A stretch of 64,000 bases of DNA from JAENVT01 sp963720775 (GTDB lineage: Bacteria > Actinomycetota > Acidimicrobiia > Acidimicrobiales > Ilumatobacteraceae), in assembly GCA_963720775.1 (NCBI GenBank), contig CAVRGR010000002.1, forward strand, positions 372,001-436,000, given 5' to 3'. Below are positions 51,551 to 60,577 of the stretch, piece by piece (the stretch's first letter is position 1; each line of letters opens with the position of its first letter). Below the pieces are notes generated by a model that saw only the letters and a program-made list of their open reading frames with translations, was not told where the DNA came from and did not search any database. The position numbers were made by a program, and so were the translations under genes.

Positions 51551-51652
51551 TCAGGCGGGTGTGACGTCGGCAACATGCTTAGGTGCGGCGACGCGTACAA
51601 ATAGGCAGGTCACCCGATGCGCCGTCGTACCTCAGCGGCGCACACTGATCGC

Positions 51653-51853
51653 ATGTTCCACAGCCATCAGCTCTTCAACACCCTCAGGGCCGACCGCCAA
51701 GCCCGGTTCCGCAACGCCTCCACGCGCCAGCGGCTCGTTCGTCGCAATCGGCTCTCGCCGGCCCGAGGGCCGTCGACCACGGCCCTCGCCGTCGCCTATC
51801 CAAACGACAACGATCGCGTGCTGAGCCAACAGCGTGCCCACTGCGCCGCCTGA
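51653..51853 (+). CDS. possible small basic protein
   Basis: A 66-residue frame in the 328-base gap before the LuxR gene. The first 33 residues (MFHSHQLFNTLRADRQARFRNASTRQRLVRRNR) resemble the short basic helices of many small actinobacterial proteins, and the rest is low complexity. No ribosome binding site is clear. It is listed because composition and position fit a small gene, but it could be chance. Confidence 0.3.
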   Translation: MFHSHQLFNTLRADRQARFRNASTRQRLVRRNRLSPARGPSTTALAVAYPNDNDRVLSQQRAHCAA

Positions 51854-51878
51854 TCACCTCCGAGGTATCGTCGACGCG

Positions 51879-54602
51879 ATGCTGTCCGGGCGTAACGGCC
51901 TGTCGTCGACGATGATCGGTCGCGCCGCGGCGCTCGCCCGATTGACGGGTCTGGTAGAGGCCGCCGAAGTTGCCGCCTGTGATGGTCCCGAGCTGGTGCT
52001 CGTCTCGGGTGAGGCGGGAATCGGCAAGACACGATTGTTGCGCGAGTTCATCGCCCGTGTCCCGAGCAACGTCACGTCGATGATCGCGTCTGCCCAGCCC
52101 GGCTCGCTCGGCCGGGCCTTCGACGTGGTCAGCCAGCTCTGCCCTGCCGGTGGAGACCCCGCGTGCGACGTGCTGCCCTGCATAATCACCGCCGCCTCGG
52201 CCGGCCCCGTCGTGCTGGTGATCGAAGACCTCCATTGGATCGACGCCGACAGCGCTCACGTCCTCGAACACATCGCCCAGCAGCAGTTGCCGCGTCTCGT
52301 GATCATCGGCACCTATCGGCCCAATGATCTTTCTCGGCGGGCGCCGGGAGGCGAACTGATCGGCCGCCTCGAGCGGCAGCACTCGGTGGAGCAGGTGCGC
52401 CTCGATCGTCTCGACCGCGGCGAAGTGGCTGCCCTGCTCGCGGCCATCGATGGCGTGCCGGCAGCGTCGTCGGCAGTCGACGCCGTGTACCGGCGCAGCG
52501 GTGGCGTGCCGTTCGTGATCGAAGAGCTGATTCGTTGCTGTGGCCCCGGTGCTTGTTCGGAAGAGCTGCTTGCCGCGCAGCTGCCGTGGTCGCTCGACGA
52601 GGCTGTTCGACAACAGCTCGCCGAGATGGCAGCGGTCGAGCGTCACGTCATCGACGCACTCGCTGTGTTCGGTGGCTCGGCGAGCTTCGAGCTGATCTCG
52701 GCGATCTCAGGTCTTGACGAGGCGGAGCTGTTGATCGCCCTGCGAGAGCTCGTCAGCCGCTCGATCGTCGTCGAGGTCTCCGACGATCTGTTCTGGTTCA
52801 CCCACGCGCTCACCGCCGACTCGGTGTACCAGCAGCTCCTTGGTCGCGATCGTCGGCGCCTGCACGAGCGGTCGCTGGCCACGTTGCGTTCCCTACCCGG
52901 TGCTGACCACGCCTCGCTTGCTCGCCACGCTCAAGGGGCCGGCGCATTCGACCAGGTGGCAGGAATTGCCCGCGAAGGAGCGCCGCGCTATCTCGCCCGC
53001 GGTGCGTCGTTCCAGGCGTTGCGCTTGGCCAGCGATGGCCTTGCGGAGGCCCCCGACGATCCCCAACTGCTGGGGGTCGCCACCGATGCTGCGTGGCGAT
53101 TGCAGTTCGCCAGCGAGGCGATGGGCTATGCGCACCACTGGTGTGCTGTCGCCGCTACCGATGTCGATCGTGTCGAGGCGATGCGGTTCATCGCCAGGCT
53201 CCATCACGAGCAGAGCGATCTCGTCGAGCGCGATGCCGCGCTCGACGAGCTGATCAAGTTCTCGTCGACCCTGCCTCGCGGGCTGGCCCTCGGCAGGTCG
53301 ATGGGAGCAGTCGCTCAGCTCATGATGCTCGCTGATCGGCTCGACGAGGCCATCGACTGGGCCGATCGCAGCGCGGCGGAGGCGCGCCGCAACGGTGACG
53401 AATGGCTGCTTGCCCAGGCGCTGGTGGAGCGGAGCTCTAGCCGGCGCCGCGGGGAGACACCTGCCGAGGTCGAGCAGGCACTGATCGAAGCCCGCAACGC
53501 GGCGCACGCCGTTGGCGACGGTGTGCTCGAATGCCGCGCTCTCAACAACCTTCTCACCCAGGTGTCACCCCATTCCCAGGTGGGCGCATGGGCGCGGGCC
53601 GAGCTGGCCGAGGCGGCGCAGGCGCACGGCATCGATCGGCTGGGTGCCGTGATGTTGATGTTGTGGGACGCGGAGGCTGCCCTTGCATCCGGCGACATGC
53701 GCCGGTTGCGAGTGAAGGTGAGCGAAGCCGCGGAACGCTGGCCGGCGGGTAGCAAGGAGCACGGGTTCTACCTGTCGGTGCTCGGCGATCTCCTGATCGA
53801 GGAAGGGCGGGTGGCCGAAGCCCTGTCGGTCGCCGCGGAGATGTTGGAGCGCGAGGTGGCGCACTGCCGCGACTGCCCCGGCCCGCAGCGCGTGCAGGTC
53901 GTCGCCGGCATGCTCACCAGTGACCCAGAGCTGGTTGAACGCGGCTTCAAGGCGATGCTCGGCATCGAGCTCCCACCGACCTCTGCCTCGCTGCCCTGGC
54001 TGGTCACCGACGTCGTGCTCAACGCGCTCGCCGGTGGGATACCTCCGGCCAGAATTCGCGACGAGTTGTTCGGCGGCTGGCTGGCCGACTACTCCCAGCG
54101 CGACGAGCTGTGGGCCATCAGCGCCGGCCTGGTCAGCTTCGCCGAGGGCGACAACGCCGCCGCGGCCGCTGCGCTCTCGTCCTTCCTCGACGCTCCGGAT
54201 CCACGCCTGTACGCGCCTCTGATCGGCTCGATGCGGATGGTGCTCGCCACGGCGCGGCTGGCGATCGGCGATCGACGCGGGGCGATCGAGGCCGCCGACC
54301 ACGCTGCGCACGTGGATCTCGCGGCATGGCCCGGGTGGCGTCGAGACCGTGCCGAGGCGTTGCTGCGCCGCCTCGAAGGCCGCATCGGCCGTGTCGACGG
54401 GGAGCTCACACCGCGCGAGCGAGAGGTCGCCTCGCTCATCGCCGAAGGACTCACCAACGGGCAACTCGCCGAACGCCTGTACATCTCCCCGAAGACCGTT
54501 GCGGTACACGTGTCCAACATCTTGATGAAGCTCGGCCTGGGTGGCCGCGCCGAAGTCGCAGCTTGGGCCGTGCGGCAAGGCATCGACGCCAGGTCTGCGT
54601 AA
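51879..54602 (+). CDS. LuxR-family regulator of LAL type (AAA ATPase, TPR-like, LuxR HTH)
   Basis: A 907-residue LAL regulator. The N-terminal ATPase has Walker A GEAGIGKT at residues 44-51 and Walker B (VVLVIEDLHWID) near 111-122. A long helical TPR-like region follows. The C-terminal LuxR HTH reads LTPREREVASLIAEGLTNGQLAERLYISPKTVAVHVSNILMKLGL. Such large regulators control secondary metabolism or transport genes on ligand binding. The ATG at 51879 is preferred; GTG 51834 is possible. Target genes are not evident. Confidence 0.9.
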   Translation: MLSGRNGLSSTMIGRAAALARLTGLVEAAEVAACDGPELVLVSGEAGIGKTRLLREFIARVPSNVTSMIASAQPGSLGRAFDVVSQLCPAGGDPACDVLPCIITAASAGPVVLVIEDLHWIDADSAHVLEHIAQQQLPRLVIIGTYRPNDLSRRAPGGELIGRLERQHSVEQVRLDRLDRGEVAALLAAIDGVPAASSAVDAVYRRSGGVPFVIEELIRCCGPGACSEELLAAQLPWSLDEAVRQQLAEMAAVERHVIDALAVFGGSASFELISAISGLDEAELLIALRELVSRSIVVEVSDDLFWFTHALTADSVYQQLLGRDRRRLHERSLATLRSLPGADHASLARHAQGAGAFDQVAGIAREGAPRYLARGASFQALRLASDGLAEAPDDPQLLGVATDAAWRLQFASEAMGYAHHWCAVAATDVDRVEAMRFIARLHHEQSDLVERDAALDELIKFSSTLPRGLALGRSMGAVAQLMMLADRLDEAIDWADRSAAEARRNGDEWLLAQALVERSSSRRRGETPAEVEQALIEARNAAHAVGDGVLECRALNNLLTQVSPHSQVGAWARAELAEAAQAHGIDRLGAVMLMLWDAEAALASGDMRRLRVKVSEAAERWPAGSKEHGFYLSVLGDLLIEEGRVAEALSVAAEMLEREVAHCRDCPGPQRVQVVAGMLTSDPELVERGFKAMLGIELPPTSASLPWLVTDVVLNALAGGIPPARIRDELFGGWLADYSQRDELWAISAGLVSFAEGDNAAAAAALSSFLDAPDPRLYAPLIGSMRMVLATARLAIGDRRGAIEAADHAAHVDLAAWPGWRRDRAEALLRRLEGRIGRVDGELTPREREVASLIAEGLTNGQLAERLYISPKTVAVHVSNILMKLGLGGRAEVAAWAVRQGIDARSA

Positions 54603-54799
54603 CACCCCGAACTCCCCCGGGGTGTGGTCAGTTGTTGTGGTCACTCCACTGATCGCCGCGTGGCCGGCTTGGAAGGCAGCTCGCCAGCGCCCTGCCACCG
54701 TTCTGCGGGGGGAATGAGAGCTGTCTTCGCCGGCCCCCTCCGCGTTCATCGCAGGCACCTCATGAAGAGCAACAATCGACAGCCATCTAGAGTTGGCGC

Positions 54800-55678
54800 G
54801 TGCCGCTCGCGTACGTCGCCGCATTCGCCACGGCGTTGTTCTATGGCGTGAGCGCAGTGCTCGAGGACCGTGCTGCCAAACGCACGCCCGTCACCGGCAA
54901 GAGCGGTAAGCGCGCCACGTTTCGAGCTGCGATGAGCGGGCTCTACATCGCCGGCATGGCGCTCAGTGTGGTGGCCTGGGCCTTCTCGCTGATCGCGCTG
55001 CATCATCTGCCGTTGTTCGCGGTGCAGTCCATCGCCACGAGCAGCATCGGCGTGGTGGTCGTCATCTCGTGGGCAGTGAGCGGCCACAAGCCGTCGAAGC
55101 GCGAGGGAAGGTTGCTGTGCGTGCTCGCCCTCGCTCTGATCGCCCTCGCTGCAGCCGCCGCACCAACCGATCCGAAGCCGGTCACGTGGGTGTTCAGGGT
55201 GTTCATCTGGCTCGGGGTGGTTGGGGTGACAAGCTCAGCCGTCGTCGCCACGCGAGTTCCCGGGGCCCGCGGCAGCGCCATTCTCGGTGCGGTGTCGGGT
55301 CTCTCGGATGGTGGAATGGCCCTGTGCGCTCGGGCGCTTCACCCGCACTCGGTCGCCGGCCTCGTCACTGATCCTCTTGCCCTCGCCTTGATTCCATTCA
55401 CCGTCATCGGGGTCGTCTCCTTTGCCGCATCGCTGCAGCGCGGCGCCGTCTCGGTGGCCTTGGCATGCCAGCAAGCGGTCGTCACCGTGGTGCCTTCGGT
55501 GATCGGTCTGCTCGTGTTGGGAGACACCGCTCGACCTGGGTTCGGCCTGCTGACGTACGCCGGGTTCGCAGTCACCGTGTGCGTCGTGCTCGCGCTGACG
55601 TTCGCAACGTCGGCGGCGATCCCGCCGTTGGTCGCTCCAGGCGCGTTGCCGCCGATACCGCTCGAGGAGATCTCGTGA
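54800..55678 (+). CDS. DMT/EamA-type multi-pass membrane transporter
   Basis: A 292-residue protein with about nine or ten hydrophobic segments (for example YVAAFATALFYGVSAVL and SVVAWAFSLIALHHLPLFAVQS), in two similar halves as in the drug/metabolite transporter superfamily. ATSSIGVVVVISWAVSG corresponds to the typical helix 4-5 pair. Substrate unknown. The GTG at 54800 gives a standard start. The gap before it (54603-54799) shows no gene. Confidence 0.82.
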   Translation: MPLAYVAAFATALFYGVSAVLEDRAAKRTPVTGKSGKRATFRAAMSGLYIAGMALSVVAWAFSLIALHHLPLFAVQSIATSSIGVVVVISWAVSGHKPSKREGRLLCVLALALIALAAAAAPTDPKPVTWVFRVFIWLGVVGVTSSAVVATRVPGARGSAILGAVSGLSDGGMALCARALHPHSVAGLVTDPLALALIPFTVIGVVSFAASLQRGAVSVALACQQAVVTVVPSVIGLLVLGDTARPGFGLLTYAGFAVTVCVVLALTFATSAAIPPLVAPGALPPIPLEEIS

Positions 55679-55770
55679 GGCCGAGCCTCGAGTTCCCGCC
55701 CGGCTGTCCGAAGCGATGCGCAGGAGCGCCTCACGCCCACTCGGCGCTTTCCGACACTACGGGCTGAGCG

Positions 55771-57135
55771 TCACGCCGGAGTCGACCGGGATGTCGTGGT
55801 CCGAGACCGCCTCGCTGCTCTGCTCGCCGGTCGGAAAGTGCCAGCCTTTTCGCGAAAGCGACGCAGGCACACGTCGACGACCTGTGCGTCGTAGAGCGTG
55901 CCGCGGCCGCTTTCGATCTCGCTCAACGCCGCGGTGATGCCCAGGCTTGATCGATACGGGCGGTGCGATGACATCGCCTCGACAACGTCGGCAACGGCGA
56001 TGATCCGGGCGCCCAGCAGAATTTCGTCACCGACCAATCCGGCCGGGTAGCCCGAGCCGTCGACTCGTTCGTGGTGTTGCAGGATCACATCGGCCACCGG
56101 CCAGGGAAAATCGATGCCCCGAACGATGTCGAAGCCGGCCTGCGCATGCTCCTCGATCAATGCGAACTCGGTGGGTCTCAGATGGCTCGGCTTGTTCAGG
56201 ATCTGCGATGGAATCGCCAGCTTTCCGATGTCGTGCACTTTGGCTGCCAGTCGAAGCCCGTCGACGTCGCGTTGGTCCAGCCCGAGGTCGCTGGCGATGG
56301 CGACCGCCAACTCGGCAACTCGCTGCTGATGGCCGGCGCTGTACGGGTCGCGGGCCTCAGCAGCCGCCGCCATCGTGCCGACCGCGGCCTCGGTGAGTTC
56401 GACGAGCGCCTTCAGGTGCTGAATGCGCTCGGTGACGTCGTCGAACACGACGCCGAGACCGATGGTCTCGCCGTCGATCTGGACAGCGTGGATGCTCTCG
56501 AGCCAGTGGTGAAGGTGCCCAGGATCCTCGGCGGTGACTCCACTCACCGGTACATCGACCACTGGGTCGCCCGTTTCGAGCACGCGGCGATACGACGACT
56601 CAAGTTGCGTCCACAGTGCCGGGACGATCTCGGCCACGGTGTGACCGAGATGCTCGTTCACCGCAGCGATGCCGCGGATGGCGGCCATCCGTTCGTTCAC
56701 ACGAACGTATCGGAACTCTCGATCGACGAACACGATGCCTACAGGCGCGATCGACAACAGCGCTTCCAGGAGTGCGAGCGTCTTGTCGGCATCATTGGCC
56801 GAGCGCCGACGTCGGGCGGCGGCTTCCTTGTCGTCGTCAACATCGCGCAAGCTGTCGACCCATTTTTCGATCGTGCCATCTGGAGCAAGCAGGGGCGAGG
56901 CTTGATCCGACATCCAGCGATACACGCCGGCGGCGTTGCGCATCCTCAGGTCGGCGCGGTACGGCGCCTTGTCGCGGAGTGCTTGCTTCCATGCGGCGCG
57001 GGCGGCGGCGACGTCGTCCGGGTGCAGCAGGTCGAACCACGAACGTCCGCAGATGTCCTCGGGCCCCAGACCGACGAAGGCGGCGCCAAGTGCATCGACG
57101 TGCTGCACCGTGGCGTCCGGTCCTTTCACGAACAC
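55771..57135 (-). CDS. PAS-PAS-HD-GYP phosphodiesterase (paralogue 1, N-terminus possibly frameshifted)
   Basis: A 454-residue protein. PAS 1 (about 1-100, with VDALGAAFVGLGPEDICGRSWFDLLHPDD), PAS 2 (about 125-235) and an HD-GYP domain (about 250-430) with KVHDIGKL and the HHERVDGSGYP motif are complete. It would degrade cyclic di-GMP. Its paralogue has about 45 more residues before PAS 1. Here an ATG at 57184 with a GGAG site lies in another frame, and one extra base near 57150 would join the two. The GTG at 57135 has no ribosome site. Confidence 0.85.
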   Translation of the reverse strand: MFVKGPDATVQHVDALGAAFVGLGPEDICGRSWFDLLHPDDVAAARAAWKQALRDKAPYRADLRMRNAAGVYRWMSDQASPLLAPDGTIEKWVDSLRDVDDDKEAAARRRRSANDADKTLALLEALLSIAPVGIVFVDREFRYVRVNERMAAIRGIAAVNEHLGHTVAEIVPALWTQLESSYRRVLETGDPVVDVPVSGVTAEDPGHLHHWLESIHAVQIDGETIGLGVVFDDVTERIQHLKALVELTEAAVGTMAAAAEARDPYSAGHQQRVAELAVAIASDLGLDQRDVDGLRLAAKVHDIGKLAIPSQILNKPSHLRPTEFALIEEHAQAGFDIVRGIDFPWPVADVILQHHERVDGSGYPAGLVGDEILLGARIIAVADVVEAMSSHRPYRSSLGITAALSEIESGRGTLYDAQVVDVCLRRFREKAGTFRPASRAARRSRTTTSRSTPA

Positions 57136-57236
57136 GATCGGCGCGCTCGAAGTCGGCCCAGAGTTGAGCCTCGACGACGGTCATCTCGGTCTCCGCTTTC
57201 GCGTTGAAAGCCACGTGGCCCGAGGCCGAGTCATGG

Positions 57237-58667
57237 CTACGTCCGCTCTGCGAAACTGAAGCGGTGTTGCCGGAACAGGCGCAGGCACACGTCGACGATG
57301 TGTGCATCGAACAGCGTGCCGCGGCACTGCTCGATCTCGCTCAGCGCCGCATCGAGGCCCTTGCTCGCCCGGTATGGGCGATCCGACGACATCGCCTCGA
57401 CGACATCGGCGACGGCAATGATCTTTGCAGCGAGGAGGATCTCGCTGTCGACCAAGCCCAGCGGGTACCCGGAGCCGTCGATGCGCTCGTGGTGCTGCAG
57501 AATCATGTCCGCTATCGGCCAGGGGAAGTTGATGCCCCGTACGATGTCGGAGCCGGCGCGAGCGTGTTCTTTGAGCAGAGCGAGTTCGGTGGGTTTGAGC
57601 TGGCCGGGCTTGCTGAGGAGCTCCGACGGCATCGAGAGCTTTCCGATGTCGTGGATCTTGGCCGCGATTCGAATGCCGGCGATCTCATCGTGCTCCAGCC
57701 CCATCTCGTCGGCGATGGCCACCGCTAGCTCGGAAACCCGTCGCTGGTGGCCGGCGGTGTACGGATCTCGGGCCTCAGCGGCGTTGGCGATGGCGTCGAC
57801 CGACGCTTCGGTGAGGGCGGCGAGCGCCGTCTCGTTCTTCTTGCGGTTGGTGATATCGATGAAGATGACGCCGAGTCCGACGATCTCTGTGTCGACTCGG
57901 ACCGGGTAGATGTTGTCGAGCCAGTAGTGGATCTTGCCCGGATCGATGAGACTCTCACCGCTGAGTTCCACGTCGAGGACCGGCTGACCCGACTCGAGGA
58001 CCTTCCGACAGTGCGGCTCGAGCTGCGGCCACAGGGCCGGCGCAACTTCGGCCAGGGTGCGGCCGAGATGCTCGTCCACCGTGGCGGCGCCGTCGAGCGC
58101 GGCAACGATCTCGTTGACCCGGACGTACCGGAACTCTCGGTCGAGGAACAGGAACCCGACAGGCGCGGTCGACAGGAGTGTGTCGAGAAGCGCATGAGTT
58201 TCATTCGCTTGGTCGTCGAGGTGGCGGCGCCGGTCGTGGGTTTGGTTGTCGTTCTCCACGTCGGTGAGCGTGCCGACCCACCTGTCGATCGTGCCGTCGA
58301 TTGCCAACACCGGTGACGCAGATCCGGCCATCAGTCGGTACCTGTCGGCAGCGGTGCAGATTCTCAGCACCCCCTCGTATGGCAATCGCCGGCAGCGCGC
58401 CTGCTTCCATGCGGCGCGTACCGAATCGACATCGTCCGGATGTACGAGGTGGAACCAGGACTGTCCGCAGATGTCGGCGGGCGCCAGACCGACGAATGCC
58501 GCGCCCCGGTCATCGATGTACTCCATCGTTCCGTGAGCCCCCACGATGAAGACGATTGGCGCGCCCAAACCGGCCACGAAGCGAGGGGCTACGTCGCCCA
58601 CGATGCCCGCGATCTCTGGGTACTTCTCAAGCTGTGGCAACCCTTCCTCACTGCGGCGTACCACCAT
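57237..58667 (-). CDS. PAS-PAS-HD-GYP phosphodiesterase (paralogue 2)
   Basis: A 476-residue protein with the same domain order as its neighbour: PAS 1 around GAAFVGLAPADICGQSWFHLVHPDD, PAS 2 around REFRYVRVNE, and HD-GYP with KIHDIGKL and HHERIDGSGYP. Similarity to paralogue 1 extends throughout, so they are a tandem duplication. It is likely to hydrolyse cyclic di-GMP in response to PAS-sensed signals. ATG 58667 is chosen; GTG 58679 is an alternative. Confidence 0.88.
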   Translation of the reverse strand: MVVRRSEEGLPQLEKYPEIAGIVGDVAPRFVAGLGAPIVFIVGAHGTMEYIDDRGAAFVGLAPADICGQSWFHLVHPDDVDSVRAAWKQARCRRLPYEGVLRICTAADRYRLMAGSASPVLAIDGTIDRWVGTLTDVENDNQTHDRRRHLDDQANETHALLDTLLSTAPVGFLFLDREFRYVRVNEIVAALDGAATVDEHLGRTLAEVAPALWPQLEPHCRKVLESGQPVLDVELSGESLIDPGKIHYWLDNIYPVRVDTEIVGLGVIFIDITNRKKNETALAALTEASVDAIANAAEARDPYTAGHQRRVSELAVAIADEMGLEHDEIAGIRIAAKIHDIGKLSMPSELLSKPGQLKPTELALLKEHARAGSDIVRGINFPWPIADMILQHHERIDGSGYPLGLVDSEILLAAKIIAVADVVEAMSSDRPYRASKGLDAALSEIEQCRGTLFDAHIVDVCLRLFRQHRFSFAERT

Positions 58668-58826
58668 TCGTATCGACACCTACCACTCTCGGTCGGTGAT
58701 GTCATTGCGCACAGTGCCGAACGTCCCAACCGCGCTGACAACTCCGAAGCATCGTCGTGCTGGTTGAGAGCCTGCTCACGAGCTCGCCCGCGCAGGAACC
58801 CTTTGTGTTGTAAGGGTTTCTGCCGG

Positions 58827-58901
58827 TCGGGCTGGGGAGATTTGAACTCCCGACCCCTTGTCCCCCAGACAAGTGCGCTAACCAAGCTGCGCTACAGCCC
58901 G
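58827..58901 (-). tRNA. tRNA-Pro (anticodon GGG)
   Basis: A 75-base cloverleaf. The acceptor arms CGGGCTG and CAGCCCG pair over seven bases. The D arm (GCGCAGCTTGGTTAGCGC), the anticodon arm CTTGT-CTGGGGG-ACAAG with anticodon GGG, and the T arm GGGAGTTCAAATCTCCC are complete. Discriminator base A. No CCA is encoded. It is located in the gap between paralogue 2 of the HD-GYP genes and the divergent MFS gene. Confidence 0.96.
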
Positions 58902-59015
58902 CGATTGCGGATGACCGCCCGGATCGTAACGCGTCGCACGCTGATTTCGATCGTGACAAGAGAACTTCCCGGTCGAGTCCACGGTCGAACCCTCGTCAGC
59001 TGGTACAAGAGATGC

Positions 59016-60194
59016 GTGACGCTGCCGCCTTCGCTCACCGACAGGTTTCGGTGGGACCGGCTCACCTACGCCTCGGCTCTCGGATACGCATTGCTGGCGG
59101 GCGGGCAGAGCATCGGCTTCGTGCTCGGCGAGCTGCGTCATCAGTTCCATCTCTCCGGCGTCACGGCTGCGCTGCATGGTTCGGCGTTCGGTGTGACTGC
59201 GCTGACCGCCGGCATCTGCGGGGTGCCCGTGGTCGACCGGCTTGGTCGACGCACCTCGCTGCTGGCAGCGGCGATCACGATCAGCGTCGGGATCACACTG
59301 TTCTGCATCGGGCCGGTGTGGCCGGTGACGCTCGCTGGAGCGGTGTTGGCCGGCCTCGGCGGGGCGCTGCTGGCCATCGTGATGCCCGGCCTGATCAGCG
59401 ACCACCACGGTGAGCACCGAGCGGCGGCATTTGCCGCGGTCAACGGTGCAGTCGGCCTCACGGCCGTCAGCTTCAGCCTCGTCGTCGGCGGGTCTCTGGC
59501 GTTGCACTGGTCGTGGAGGCCGCCTTATCTGATTCTGAGCGCAGTCATCGTGCTGATGCTCACCACCGTTGCTCTGCCGGTCGCCGTGCCGGAGCCCACC
59601 CGGCACACCAACTTCACGCTCGCTCACCTTCGCGACCGCGACGTGTTCATCCCCTGGCTGCACCTTCTCAATGCGATCTTCCCGGAGATGGCCACCGCCA
59701 TCTGGGCGACGACCTACCTGAAGGAGGTCGGACACGCCTCGGGCGGGCTCGCGGCAGCATTCGCCGGCTCGTTCGGGGTCGCCATGTTCCTCTCCCGCCA
59801 AGTCGTGCCCCGAGTCGTCGGAGTGTTCGGCGACGCCGCCGTGTCGACCTGCTTCATCATGCTGGGCATCGGCTCGGTCGTGATGGTCTTCGGCGGAGGG
59901 TTGCTGCCTCGCGTCGCCGGTCTGGCGATCGTCGGGCTCGGCGCCGGCCCGCTGTATCCACTGGACGTCGACCGGCTGTACCTGGCCGCCGAACACAAGA
60001 TCGACACGATCTCCCTCGGCGCGATCTGCATGCTTGCTGCCGGGGTTGCCATCACGCTGGGCCCCCTCGCGCTGGGCGTCCTCGCCGACTCGATCGGTCT
60101 GCGGACCGCACTGCTGATCGTGCCGGCCAGTTGCGTGCTGGGCGCGATCACGCAATGGCGACGCGTCGAGCCGCAGCTGCAGCCCGCAACGTAG
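59016..60194 (+). CDS. MFS family transporter
   Basis: A 392-residue membrane protein with about 12 hydrophobic segments. The loop 2-3 signature VVDRLGRRTSLLAAA (D-R-G-R-R/K) is the MFS family motif, and the halves are separated by a cytoplasmic loop (EPTRHTNFTLAHLRDRD). The GTG at 59016 with AAGAGA upstream is the start; the open frame upstream is antisense to the tRNA. Substrate unknown. Confidence 0.88.
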   Translation: MTLPPSLTDRFRWDRLTYASALGYALLAGGQSIGFVLGELRHQFHLSGVTAALHGSAFGVTALTAGICGVPVVDRLGRRTSLLAAAITISVGITLFCIGPVWPVTLAGAVLAGLGGALLAIVMPGLISDHHGEHRAAAFAAVNGAVGLTAVSFSLVVGGSLALHWSWRPPYLILSAVIVLMLTTVALPVAVPEPTRHTNFTLAHLRDRDVFIPWLHLLNAIFPEMATAIWATTYLKEVGHASGGLAAAFAGSFGVAMFLSRQVVPRVVGVFGDAAVSTCFIMLGIGSVVMVFGGGLLPRVAGLAIVGLGAGPLYPLDVDRLYLAAEHKIDTISLGAICMLAAGVAITLGPLALGVLADSIGLRTALLIVPASCVLGAITQWRRVEPQLQPAT

Positions 60195-60220
60195 CGAAGC
60201 CACACCCGTCCCACCTCGTA

Positions 60221-60313
60221 TGGGCGCGCCCTCGGCAGGTGGGCTTCCAATCCCGCGCCCATGCAGGCTGAATGGGCGCGCCTTCGGCAGGTGGGCTGCC
60301 AATCCCGCGCCCA
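60221..60313 (+). repeat. paired 41-nt hairpin repeat, locus B (two units, 52-nt period)
   Basis: Two units (60221-60261 and 60273-60313) that differ at only two positions are separated by an 11-nt spacer containing GCAGGCT. Each begins TGGGCGCG and ends CGCGCCCA, an 8-bp perfect terminal stem. CGG at unit positions 13-15 and CTTCC/CTGCC at 24-28 match the locus A pair read on the minus strand. It lies between the 3' ends of two convergent genes, with no other content in the 134-bp gap. Confidence 0.8.
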
Positions 60314-60328
60314 AGGCGCCGGTGGGCG

Positions 60329-60577
60329 TCACGTGAAGAGCTGGACGATCCTCCATCCGAGGTAGAGGGCCAGCAAGACCATCATCAACTTGAAGTGCCA
60401 TGGAGCCTTGGCCACTTCCTCGCCATCGTCGGCCGCCAGCCTGCGAAGGTCGATGTTCTTGGCGGTGATCGGCTGGCGCACCGGGGCCTCGACCAAACGC
60501 CCGCACGTCGGGCAGGTTCCGTCGTCGTTCATCGCCGCCGGAGTCCAGTACTTGGCGCAGTCTTCACACCAAGGCAC
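60329..60577 (-). CDS. small zinc-ribbon membrane protein
   Basis: An 82-residue protein. A zinc ribbon with CEDC near residues 4-7 and CPTC near 21-24 is followed by a charged linker and one C-terminal hydrophobic helix (FKLMMVLLALYLGWRIVQLF). The GTG start at 60577 overlaps the last base of the der stop codon region, so translation is coupled to der. Function unknown; a membrane-tethered zinc ribbon is inferred. Confidence 0.75.
   Translation of the reverse strand: MPWCEDCAKYWTPAAMNDDGTCPTCGRLVEAPVRQPITAKNIDLRRLAADDGEEVAKAPWHFKLMMVLLALYLGWRIVQLFT

Noticed and set aside
58878..60506. 542-codon minus-strand open frame over the MFS gene and tRNA
   Set aside because: It runs through the tRNA gene region and antisense to a 12-helix transporter. 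The translation is Arg/Gly/His-rich with no domain.
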